Assembly: GCA_016191395.1 (NCBI GenBank)
Contig: JACPOS010000013.1
Span: 32,072 to 96,071, forward strand
Origin: Chloroflexota bacterium
GTDB lineage: Bacteria; Chloroflexota; Limnocylindria; Limnocylindrales; CSP1-4
Length of the DNA stretch: 64,000 bases
Direction: 5' to 3'
Positions within the stretch are counted from its first letter, which is position 1. Each line of letters begins with the position of its first letter. The notes below the pieces were generated by a model that saw only the letters and a list, made by a program, of their open reading frames with translations, searched no databases and was not told where the DNA came from. The position numbers and the translations under genes were made by a program. Shown piece after piece: positions 46,722 through 54,795 of this stretch.

Positions 46722-47972
46722 CTACTTGCTCGCGTAGTCGACCTGGGTCTCGAACTTCCAGTCCTTCGCCGTAGCGTCGAACGAGTAGATCGAGACGATC
46801 TTCTGGCTGGTGTCACCGTCAGCGTTGAAGGTGATCTTGCCCTGGATCGTGGTGTACGTGCGGCTGGTGTCGGTGACCGCGACGCGCATGGCCTCGCGGA
46901 GCGCCTTCAGATCAGCCGGGTTCGTTGCGCCGGCTCGGCCGAGCGCATCGAGGAAGACCTGGGCACAAGCGTAGCCCTGGGCCGCGTAGCCCGTGGCTGC
47001 CGTCTTGTACTCGGCAAGGTAGTCGGCATCGAACTTGGCCTTGCCGTCGAAGGTGCCGATACCCGCCAGCGTGCTGTACGAGTTGGCGGCCTTGTCGCCG
47101 GCCAGGTTGAGGAACGAGTCCTTGGTGGTGGCGGAGCCGTCGTTGATGCCGTCGGGCCCAACGTACGGGACCTTGCCCAGGCCGGCCTGCGCGGCCGCGA
47201 GCAGGATGCGGGCGCCGCCGGTGGCAGTGACGCCGCCGAAGTAGATCGCCTGCGGGTTGCCCGAAGCGGCGGCCGTCATGATCGTGACGTAGTCCTGGGT
47301 GGTCTTCGGGGCGCCGTCACGCTTGGTGACGGTACCGCCGCGGGCCTTGAAGTCCTTCTCGAACGCATCGGCGACGCCCTTCCCGAAGGTCTCGGTGTCG
47401 TCGATGATGTAGACGGAGGTCTTCTTCAGCGTGTCGTAGATGTACTGCGACGCGGCCGGACCCTGGACGTCGTCCGTGGTGACGACGCGGATGTAGTTGT
47501 TGGCCTTCTTCCGGAGCTGCGCCGCGGGCGCGCCCTTGGTCAGGTCCGGGTTGGTGTTGGCCGGCGAGCACTGGGACAGGCCGCCCTCGTTGGAGATCGG
47601 GATCTGCGCCTTGGCCACGCTCGAGTTGAGTGGGCCGATGACGCCGATGACCTTCTCTTCCGCGACGATCTGGCTCATGTTGTTCGCGCCGGTCTGCGCG
47701 TCGTGCGCGCCGTTGAGCGCGTCGTCCTTGATCACCGACTGCGGGATCTCGATCGTGTAGCCGCCAGCTTTACCGCCAGCCTGCTTCACCGCGAGCTTGA
47801 TGCCGTTGATGATCGGGTCCGATGCGGCCTTCTCACTGCCCTGCTGGGGCAGCTCGATGGCGAAGTACACGGTGCCCTTCGAGGCCCCGCCGGTTGCGGC
47901 CGGCGTGTTCGAACATGCAGAGAACGCCACCGCGGCGCCCGCTGCAAACACACCGAGTTTTCTGAGCTTCAT
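46722..47972 (-). CDS. livK: Branched-chain amino-acid-type ABC transporter substrate-binding lipoprotein
   Basis: 416 residues. Signal MKLRKLGVFAAGAAVAFSAC with lipidated Cys20, then a type-1 periplasmic-binding fold: GVIGPLNSSVAKAQIPISNEGG, SQCSPANTNPDL, YIIDDTETFGKGVADAF, IYFGGVTATGG, QGYACAQVFLDAL. Ligand may be an amino acid, amide or urea; not settled. ATG 47972 has GAGGAGGAG upstream. First gene of livKHMGF. Confidence 0.93.
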   Translation of the reverse strand: MKLRKLGVFAAGAAVAFSACSNTPAATGGASKGTVYFAIELPQQGSEKAASDPIINGIKLAVKQAGGKAGGYTIEIPQSVIKDDALNGAHDAQTGANNMSQIVAEEKVIGVIGPLNSSVAKAQIPISNEGGLSQCSPANTNPDLTKGAPAAQLRKKANNYIRVVTTDDVQGPAASQYIYDTLKKTSVYIIDDTETFGKGVADAFEKDFKARGGTVTKRDGAPKTTQDYVTIMTAAASGNPQAIYFGGVTATGGARILLAAAQAGLGKVPYVGPDGINDGSATTKDSFLNLAGDKAANSYSTLAGIGTFDGKAKFDADYLAEYKTAATGYAAQGYACAQVFLDALGRAGATNPADLKALREAMRVAVTDTSRTYTTIQGKITFNADGDTSQKIVSIYSFDATAKDWKFETQVDYASK

Positions 47973-48207
47973 CCAGTCTCCTCCTCGAAATCGATCGCCC
48001 GATGCCGGGTCGATCCCGGTCGTTCCAAACTGCGATCGTCCGCGAGCCGGTCCTCCGACCCGGCTTCGCTGCCCGGCTCCGTGAGTCCTGTCGAGGTGCC
48101 TCGACCGGGGGTCGAGACTCGGCAGGGACGCGGAACGGTGCACACGACGACCGCAGATCGCAAGGCGGCTCCGAACGGCGCGCAGGTGGCCGCCGAAGCG
48201 ATGACGT

Positions 48208-48235
48208 ATGATAGGGCTCGGCGCACCGATTGCAA
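48208..48235 (-). promoter_or_regulatory. Candidate livK promoter
   Basis: On the minus strand TTGCAA (48235-48230), 16 bases, TATCAT (48213-48208). The predicted start near 48200 gives a leader of about 230 bases before livK, long enough for an untranslated control region; no riboswitch was recognised in it. The rest of 47973-48381 shows no gene. Confidence 0.45.
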
Positions 48236-48381
48236 GGCCGGTCGTTCGCCACCCGGGATGATCTCAGGCGCAGCACATGCGTCGCTCCCGTGCGGCAGGC
48301 GAACCCGGCGGTCTGGTCGGCCCCGGTCGCGACGACCTTGATCGATTTGGCGCCTCCGACTACGAAGGAGCACCCCGGCGC

Positions 48382-48834
48382 GTGGAGTACAGGGTCCGAG
48401 CGGCCCAGATCACCGACATCGAGGCACTCGTCGCCCTCAGCGGCGAACGCCTGGGTGACGGCGTGTCCGGCTCGCTCGGCGCCGCGGACCTCCTCCGCCA
48501 GCTGGTCTTCCTGCCGCACGCGACCGTGCTCGTCGCCGAGCGACGACGCACCATCGTTGGTGGTGCCGTGCTTGCGATCCGACCGTCGGTTCGCGCAGGC
48601 GGCTACGTCGGAACCATCGACCTGCTCGTCGTCGACCCGGCGAGCGAACCGGACGCCGTGAGCGACAGCCTCATCGAGGAGTGCCTCAGATCGGCGGCCA
48701 ACAAGGGATGTGCGTCGGTCGAGGCGCCGCAGCCGGACGATCCGGCAGAACACGCGCGCTGGGAGCGCCAGGGGTTCACAGACGGACAGCCGGTCCTCCG
48801 GCGCGTCGTGGATCCCGCAGGGCGCCGGCGCTGA
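48382..48834 (+). CDS. GNAT-family N-acetyltransferase-like protein
   Basis: 150 residues. VEYRVRAAQITDIEALVALSGERLG opens a GNAT fold, LVAERRRTIVGGAVLAIRP is strand 2-4, GTIDLLVVDPASEPDAVSDSLIEECLRSAANKG is the acetyl-CoA region, though the usual R/Q-x2-G-x-G/A loop is degenerate, and ARWERQGFTDGQPVLRRV ends it. GTG 48382 has AAGGAG 12 bases upstream; an ATG at 48277 is a longer alternative. Divergent from livK. Confidence 0.7.
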   Translation: MEYRVRAAQITDIEALVALSGERLGDGVSGSLGAADLLRQLVFLPHATVLVAERRRTIVGGAVLAIRPSVRAGGYVGTIDLLVVDPASEPDAVSDSLIEECLRSAANKGCASVEAPQPDDPAEHARWERQGFTDGQPVLRRVVDPAGRRR

Positions 48835-48884
48835 ATCGGACGCGCGCCGCCGTGCGGCAAGCGTCGAAAGGAATAGGAGACAGG

Positions 48885-50774
48885 GTGGGCAAGAACGTCG
48901 CCGTCTTCGTGGACGTGGCGAACATCTTCTACGCGGCCAAGGCGGCCGGGGTGGACATCGACTACGTCACGCTGCTGAAGGCGGGGAGCGCGGGTCGCGA
49001 CCTCGTGCGTGCATACGCATACACGGGGCTGGATCCGGACAACGAGAACCAGCGGAACTTCCACGACTTCCTTCGCCGGAGCGGCTACAAGGTCGTGAGC
49101 AAGGACATCCGCAAGTACGGCGATGGCAAGGTCAAGGCGAACCTGGACATCGAGCTCGTCGTCGACATGATGAAGACCGCCCGGAACCTCGACGTCGCGA
49201 TCGTCGTCTCCGGCGACGGCGACTTCGCCCCGGCCATCCGCGCCGTCCAGGAGATGGGCGTCCGCGTGGAGGTTGTGAGCTTCCGCGGCAACACGTCGTC
49301 CGACCTCATCGACGTCGCGGACCTGTTCACGGACATCGTCCAGATCGCCAAGGTGGAGAAGGGCTCGTCCCGCTCCGGTCGCCGCGTCGCCGCGGACGAC
49401 GACCTGTCGATGACCGAGGTGCCGGACAAGCTGACCGAGGGCACTGGTGATCGGAGCCGTGGTCGGGGCCGAACCCGGCGTGTCGCCGGGGTGCCCGTTG
49501 CGGCAGCCCCCGCGCCTCGCAGTCGGTCCCGCGTGGCGGCGGTCGCCACCGAGGGCGGCGAGATGCCCGTCATCGTGGCACTGCCGGGTGAGAAGCTGTC
49601 GCGCGCCCGGGTGGCGGCGACGAGCGTCGATCTCGAGGTGCCCGGTCCCGATGCGGCTGCCGAGCTGGAGCCGGAGCCCGGTGAGGCGCTGCCCGTCGAC
49701 GCCGGCGAGGACATGAGCGAGGAGGGCCGCCGCCGGCGCCGCCGACGCGGTGGTCGCGGACGCGGTCGCTCCCGCGGTCGCGAGGACGGTCCGTTCGCCG
49801 ATGCGCCCGGCAGCCCGGTGCGTGAGCCGGGAGTCGCGGCCGGAGCGAACCTCGACGACGCTCCCGATGTGGACGAGATGCCGGCGCCCGCGCGCCGGGC
49901 CGCGTCCGCCTTCGGGTCGGTCTGGGATTCCCAGATCGGGATCCCGTCCGCCCGGCGCACCGCGCCCGCGATCGACGAGGACGAGGACTTCGACGAGCCG
50001 GCCGTGCCCGAGTACCTGATCGCGGAGCGCCGTCAGCGTGACGGCAACCGCGGCGGGGTTCGCGGCGGAGCCGGCCGGGGCCGGGGCGGTGCCTACGCGG
50101 CAGCCCTGGACCGCGAGCGGTTCGGTGGTGGGCGTGGCAGCACGCGGTCGGGCTTCAATCAGCCCGCTCCGGGCAACCGCGAGCCGAACTTCAATCGGTC
50201 CGAACCCATCGAGCGTGGCAATCGAGTCGACCGGCAGCCATTCCGGCCCGCCGTGCGCCCCGCACCCCGGCCGTCCGGTGACGAGCCGTGGAGCGAGGTC
50301 CCGCCGGAGATCGAGGCGATGCTGCGCGCGCAGCTCGGCTCGCGACCTGCGGCGGGACCCCGGCGTGAGCCGGCACAGGCCGTCGCGAGCGAGTCGCTCG
50401 CGACGCCGGTCGAGGCAGCTCCAGCTCCGACCGCGAGCCGTCGCGGCCGGAGGCCGGCAGCCGCTGCCGCAGCCGTCTCGGAGGCAACGGCCCCCGCGTC
50501 CGGCGAGGCCGAGGCTCCGGTGAAGGCCCGCCGCGCACCAGCGCGACGGACCGCTGCCGCGGCGCCCGAGGTCACCGAGGCCGCGAAGGCCGAGGCGGCT
50601 CCCGCGGCCAGGCGCGCGAAGGCGCCGGCGAAGGCCGCGTCGACGACCGCGAGTCGGACGACGACGAGCCGGACCCGAGCCAGGGCCGCGGCGCCGGCCG
50701 ACGCCGACGCGGCGCCGGCTGCCGAGGCACCCAAGCGCCGCGCCACGCGCAAGAAGGCCGATCCCGCCGACTGA
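48885..50774 (+). CDS. NYN/LabA-type nuclease domain protein with long disordered basic tail
   Basis: 629 residues. Residues 1-165 are a PIN-like NYN (DUF88/LabA) domain with acidic active-site residues: VAVFVDVANIFYAA (D10, N13), LDIELVVDMMKTA and IVVSGDGDFAPAIRAV. The rest is low-complexity: an RRRRRRGG-type patch around 283-300, Gly/Arg-rich segments near 385-410, then an Ala/Pro/Lys/Arg tail (520-629) ending in KKADPAD. This is similar in style to RNase E-type RNA-binding tails. Likely an RNase or RNA-binding protein (inference). GTG 48885 has AGGAGA upstream. Confidence 0.85.
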   Translation: MGKNVAVFVDVANIFYAAKAAGVDIDYVTLLKAGSAGRDLVRAYAYTGLDPDNENQRNFHDFLRRSGYKVVSKDIRKYGDGKVKANLDIELVVDMMKTARNLDVAIVVSGDGDFAPAIRAVQEMGVRVEVVSFRGNTSSDLIDVADLFTDIVQIAKVEKGSSRSGRRVAADDDLSMTEVPDKLTEGTGDRSRGRGRTRRVAGVPVAAAPAPRSRSRVAAVATEGGEMPVIVALPGEKLSRARVAATSVDLEVPGPDAAAELEPEPGEALPVDAGEDMSEEGRRRRRRRGGRGRGRSRGREDGPFADAPGSPVREPGVAAGANLDDAPDVDEMPAPARRAASAFGSVWDSQIGIPSARRTAPAIDEDEDFDEPAVPEYLIAERRQRDGNRGGVRGGAGRGRGGAYAAALDRERFGGGRGSTRSGFNQPAPGNREPNFNRSEPIERGNRVDRQPFRPAVRPAPRPSGDEPWSEVPPEIEAMLRAQLGSRPAAGPRREPAQAVASESLATPVEAAPAPTASRRGRRPAAAAAAVSEATAPASGEAEAPVKARRAPARRTAAAAPEVTEAAKAEAAPAARRAKAPAKAASTTASRTTTSRTRARAAAPADADAAPAAEAPKRRATRKKADPAD

Positions 50775-50794
50775 GGCGGGCGACCGGGTTCATC

Positions 50795-51958
50795 GTGGCC
50801 GGAGACCGGTTCCGCACCCGCGGCCAGCCGGCCGCGGTGGACGCGGTCACGGCAATGCTGGCGGGCGGGATGCCGCACGCCATCCTCCTTGCCGGCCCTT
50901 CCGGGGTCGGCAAGGGCACGCTCGCCGAGGACATCGCGGCGGGGCTCCTGTGCCGTGCCGAGGACCGGTCCGTCCGGCCGTGCCGCGAGTGCCGGGGCTG
51001 TCGTGCGCTGGAGCATGGCAATCACCCGGATCTCCATCGGCTGGGGCCAGCAGGCGCCGGGCTCGTCATCCCGATCGGCGGGCGTGACGAGCGGGGAGTG
51101 CGTGACCTCGTTCGCGACCTGGCCCTGCTGCCCGTCGAGGGCGGCGCCCGCGTCGCGATCGTGACCGCCGCCGACCGGATGACCGAGGACGCCCAGTCGG
51201 CGTTCCTCAAGACCCTCGAGGAGCCACCCGCGAACACGGTCCTCATCCTCACCGCCTCGGACGAGGAGCGGCTGCTGCCCACGATCCGCTCGCGGACGAG
51301 CCGGATCCGCCTCGGACAGGTGGCGCGCCCGGACGTGGAGCAGATCCTCGTGGACGCCGGGCTCGTGGACGCGCCGATGGCGGCGCGCCTCGCGCGGCTG
51401 TCCGCGGGCCGTCCGGGCGACGCCGTGTCGCTCGCCCGGGTGCCGGAGTCGCTGGCCATCCGGGGCGAGGTGGGCCGGACGCTCATCGATCTCGCGGGTG
51501 CGACGCGTGCCGACCGGTTGCGGATCGGCCGGGACCTGCTGGCGCGCGCGGGCGAGCTGACCGCCGCCGTGCGTCGCGCCGCCGACGCCGGCACGTCCGG
51601 GTCCGTGGCCGGGACCCGCCCGGGGCGCGGGCGGAAAGCCGCGGCGCCGCCCGCCGCGGATCCGGACGCGGGGCCAGCGGTTGCACGCGTGCCGGCCGCC
51701 GAGCGCCGGGCGGCCGCGCTGACCCTTGTCGCGATCTGGCGCGACGTGGCGCGCGACCTCGCCCTCGTGTCCCTCGACGAGCACGCGGCGGTTCGGCAGA
51801 TGGACCTCCTCGACGATCTCGAGGCGGCTACCGGTCGCCTGTCGCCGGCGTTCGCGGCCGCGCAGCTGCGACGGCTCGATGTCGCCGGCGAGCGACTGGA
51901 GGGTAACGTCAGCCCGGAGCTGGTCATCGACGCGCTCGCGCTCGGGTGGGCGGCGTGA
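50795..51958 (+). CDS. holB: DNA polymerase III delta-prime subunit
   Basis: 387 residues. AAA+ clamp-loader subunit: Walker A LLAGPSGVGKGTLAEDIA, a zinc module C-x9-C-x2-C-x2-C (LLCRAED..PCRECRGC), AIVTAADRMTEDAQSAFLKTLEEPP and the SRC-like TIRSRTSRIRL. A disordered Pro/Ala insert (about 265-300) separates the lid from the collar domain. GTG start 20 bases after the NYN gene. Overlaps acylphosphatase. Confidence 0.9.
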   Translation: MAGDRFRTRGQPAAVDAVTAMLAGGMPHAILLAGPSGVGKGTLAEDIAAGLLCRAEDRSVRPCRECRGCRALEHGNHPDLHRLGPAGAGLVIPIGGRDERGVRDLVRDLALLPVEGGARVAIVTAADRMTEDAQSAFLKTLEEPPANTVLILTASDEERLLPTIRSRTSRIRLGQVARPDVEQILVDAGLVDAPMAARLARLSAGRPGDAVSLARVPESLAIRGEVGRTLIDLAGATRADRLRIGRDLLARAGELTAAVRRAADAGTSGSVAGTRPGRGRKAAAPPAADPDAGPAVARVPAAERRAAALTLVAIWRDVARDLALVSLDEHAAVRQMDLLDDLEAATGRLSPAFAAAQLRRLDVAGERLEGNVSPELVIDALALGWAA

Positions 51959-52254
51959 CGGGGCGTGCGCGCCTGGAGGCGCTCGTGCACGGCCGGGTGC
52001 AGGGCGTCGGGTTCCGGTACTTCACCTTGCGGGTGGCGAGCCGCCTCGGCCTCGCGGGCTGGGTCGCCAACGATCCGTCCGGGCGCGTGCGCGTGGTCGC
52101 GGAGGGTGATCACGGCGCCCTGGAGGAGCTGCTCGCAGCCCTGCGCAGCGGGCCACCCGGCGCGTTCGTTGACCGTGTCGACGAGACCTGGCCGCCTCCC
52201 ACGGGCACGCTCCTCGCGTTCGAGGTGCGGTCCGGCTGGCATGGCGGCGACTGA
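51955..52254 (+). CDS. acyP: Acylphosphatase
   Basis: 99 residues. HGRVQGVGFRYFTLRVASRLGLAGWVANDPSGRV (in parts) carries the catalytic Arg and Asn of acylphosphatases, and the fold ends FEVR. It hydrolyses acyl phosphates in the cytosol. GTG start overlaps the holB stop (GTGA). Confidence 0.93.
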   Translation: MTGRARLEALVHGRVQGVGFRYFTLRVASRLGLAGWVANDPSGRVRVVAEGDHGALEELLAALRSGPPGAFVDRVDETWPPPTGTLLAFEVRSGWHGGD

Positions 52255-52270
52255 CTAGTACATCCGTCCG

Positions 52271-52606
52271 GTGTCGGTCGGGGGCCACACGCCGCATCCT
52301 TTTTCTCCCTTGAGCGAGCTGCCCGTCGCCGAAGTCCTGCCCGGCCTGTATCGGGCCGTGCTCGACGTGGTTGCCGACCTGGAGTCGCGCAACCGGCGAG
52401 CCGAGGCCGCCGCGATCCGGAGCGAGGCGACCCGCGTCTACTCGCGGGCCTGGACAGCCGATGCGGCCAAGCGCCTCCGCGCGCTGCGGACCCGCGCGGA
52501 CCGATACGTGGAGACTCCGGCGCGCACGCGGTACGAGGCCGTCATCGAGACGCTCGGCCGTCCAGCGGACCTGCGCCCGGCCGACCTGGAACGCCGGACC
52601 GCCTGA
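52271..52606 (+). CDS. Hypothetical helical protein
   Basis: 111 residues, mainly three amphipathic helices rich in Arg/Ala, no motif recognised. GTG 52271 is the given start; an alternative TTG near 52311 begins LSELPVAEVLPG, which looks like the true domain start. Located between acyP and the thioesterase in the same direction. Confidence 0.6.
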   Translation: MSVGGHTPHPFSPLSELPVAEVLPGLYRAVLDVVADLESRNRRAEAAAIRSEATRVYSRAWTADAAKRLRALRTRADRYVETPARTRYEAVIETLGRPADLRPADLERRTA

Positions 52607-52631
52607 TCCCGGCGCGGGCTAGGCTTTCCGC

Positions 52632-53417
52632 GTGGACGGAATCACCGGCGTCGATGCTCGGCCGTTCGAGGGCATCGGCAACGGCTACCTGACCGACTAC
52701 CGCGTCCGGTTCGACGAAGGGGGCCCGAACGGCCAGGCGCGGACCTCCACGCTCCTCCGCTACGCCCAGGACATCGCCTGGCGTCACTCGGAGGATCTCG
52801 GCTTCGACCGCGATTGGTACCGGGCTCGCGGCGTGGGCTGGGTGGTCCGTGGCGTGGAGCTGGAGCTCCATGGCCCCATCCCGATCGGCCAGACACTGCG
52901 CCTGACCACGGCCGTGGTGGGCCACCGACGCATCTGGGCGCGGCGGCGGGGCGAATGCCGGCTCGTGGACGGGCGCCTTGCCGCGCGGGTGACCACGGAC
53001 TGGGTGCTGCTCGACGGCCGCAACCGGATCTTGCGCATCCCGGACGACTTCGGCGTGGTCTTCGTCAATCCAGAGGTGAAGGGCGAGATCCTGCGCGTTC
53101 CTCCGCCCGACGGAGCGCCGGCTCAGTCGCTCACGCTCTCGGTGCGACCGCGCGACCTGGACCCGCTGGACCACGTCAACAACGCGGTCTACGTGGACTG
53201 GCTGGAGGAGGCCCTCGAGGCCGCGGGCTGGCGGCCCGATCCTCCCGGCGCGAACGAGGCCGCCGGAAGCGAGACCTGGCGCCTGGAGTACCTCGCGTCC
53301 GCGGGTCGTGGCGACGAGGTCGTCGTGGACCTCCACGGCGACGCCGCCGCATGGCGGGCGCGGATCCGGCGCGCGGACGCGCTGGAGCTCATGCGCGCAT
53401 CCGCCACCCGGGGGTGA
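52632..53417 (+). CDS. Acyl-ACP thioesterase-like double hotdog protein
   Basis: 261 residues, two hotdog domains. First half: YRVRFDEGGPNGQARTSTLLRYAQDIAWRHSEDLG. Second half: DLDPLDHVNNAVYVDWLEEAL, the D-x2-D-H-V-N-N-x2-Y motif of acyl-ACP and 4-hydroxybenzoyl-CoA thioesterases. Predicted to release fatty acids from ACP or CoA. GTG start. Confidence 0.85.
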   Translation: MDGITGVDARPFEGIGNGYLTDYRVRFDEGGPNGQARTSTLLRYAQDIAWRHSEDLGFDRDWYRARGVGWVVRGVELELHGPIPIGQTLRLTTAVVGHRRIWARRRGECRLVDGRLAARVTTDWVLLDGRNRILRIPDDFGVVFVNPEVKGEILRVPPPDGAPAQSLTLSVRPRDLDPLDHVNNAVYVDWLEEALEAAGWRPDPPGANEAAGSETWRLEYLASAGRGDEVVVDLHGDAAAWRARIRRADALELMRASATRG

Positions 53418-53448
53418 CAGCCGCCGCCCGGCGGAGGATCATCCGGTC

Positions 53449-54714
53449 GTGAGCCCCTCGCTCGTCGAGACGTACCAGGCCAGGACGCCGCGGTCGGCGG
53501 CGATGTTCGAGCGGGCGGCCGCCTCGCTGCCGGGCGGGTCCACGCGGACGACGATCTACAGCGCGCCGTACCCGCCGTACATGGTTCGGGGCGCGGGCCT
53601 CCGAACGTGGGACGTCGACGGCAATGAGTACCGCGACTTCCTCGGCAACTACACGTCCCTGATCCTGGGCCACGCCCATCCAGAGGTGGTCGCGGCCGTA
53701 GAGGCCCAGGTCCGGCGAGGCTCGGCGTTCGCGGCGCCCACGGAGGCGGAGATCGAGCTGGCCGAGGTGATCCGCGCCCGAATGCCCTCGATCGAGCGGA
53801 TCCGGTTCACGAACTCCGGCACCGAGGCGACGATGTTCGCGCTCCGGGCGGCGCGCGCCTTCACCGGCCGGTCGCTCCTTGCGAAGTTCGAGCTCGCGTA
53901 CCACGGCACCCACGACATCGCCGTGGCATGGACGCCCGGCGTCCCGAAGGCGACCGGCGACCTGGTGCTGGAGCTGCCATGGGGCGATCCGGAGGGCGTG
54001 GAGCGGGTCCTCGCCGGCCGCGAGCGCGACCTCGCCGCGATCATCATCGAGCCGGTCCAGGGCGCCGGCGGCGTTCGTGTCGCGACCCCGGAGTTCCTGC
54101 GCTTCCTCCGCGAGCTGACCACCCGCATCGGGGCGCTGCTGATCTTCGACGAGGTGATCGCGTTCCGGATCGGGCCGAACGGGGCCCAGGGCCGCCTCGG
54201 CGGTGTCCGGCCCGATCTGACGACCCTCGGCAAGATCATCGGCGGCGGCTATCCGTCCGGCGCGTTCGGCGGTCGCGAGGACGTCATGGCCCAGTTCGAC
54301 GCCCGGCGGGCCGGCGCGCTGGTCCACGGCGGCACCTTCAACGGCAACCCCGTCTCGGCGGCCGCCGGCCTCGCGACGCTGCGCCACTTGACGCCCGCGC
54401 GGTACGCGGAGCTGGAGCGCCTCGGCGACCGGCTGCGCACCTCGCTGGGGGATGGGATGGCCCGCGCGGGCCTGGATGCGCGCGTCGGCGGGATCGCGTC
54501 GATCTTCCAGGTCTTCCCGGGCACCAGCCTCGTCCCGCCCGACGGGATGAGCCCACAGGCGGCGCTGTTCATCGGCCTGCTGCTCGACGGCTTCCACCTC
54601 GCCCCGCGAGGGATGGGCGCACTGTCCACGCCTGGGACGGACGCGGACGTCGACGAGCTGGCCGCCGCGGTCCTCGCGCGACTCTCGGCGATGCGGGCGG
54701 TGGCCGCGGGCTAG
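53449..54714 (+). CDS. Class III aminotransferase, glutamate-1-semialdehyde aminomutase family
   Basis: 421 residues. PLP-dependent fold type I: NSGTEATMFALRAARAFTGR (phosphate cup), AYHGTHDIAVA, LIFDEVIAFRIG (PLP Asp), TTLGKIIGGGYPSGAFGG with the Schiff-base Lys, and GGTFNGNPVSAAAGLATL. The N-terminal PGGSTRTTIYSAPYPPYMVRGAG fits HemL-like proteins. No other haem genes nearby, so it may be an HemL paralogue acting on another amine; hence no symbol. GTG 53449. Confidence 0.88.
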   Translation: MSPSLVETYQARTPRSAAMFERAAASLPGGSTRTTIYSAPYPPYMVRGAGLRTWDVDGNEYRDFLGNYTSLILGHAHPEVVAAVEAQVRRGSAFAAPTEAEIELAEVIRARMPSIERIRFTNSGTEATMFALRAARAFTGRSLLAKFELAYHGTHDIAVAWTPGVPKATGDLVLELPWGDPEGVERVLAGRERDLAAIIIEPVQGAGGVRVATPEFLRFLRELTTRIGALLIFDEVIAFRIGPNGAQGRLGGVRPDLTTLGKIIGGGYPSGAFGGREDVMAQFDARRAGALVHGGTFNGNPVSAAAGLATLRHLTPARYAELERLGDRLRTSLGDGMARAGLDARVGGIASIFQVFPGTSLVPPDGMSPQAALFIGLLLDGFHLAPRGMGALSTPGTDADVDELAAAVLARLSAMRAVAAG

Positions 54715-54795
54715 CTGCTAGCCCGCACCGTCAGCCGCCGCGCCGGCCCTCGCGTCGGCGTGAGCGCCGCGATTGCCGTTCGCTCAGGGTGCTGG

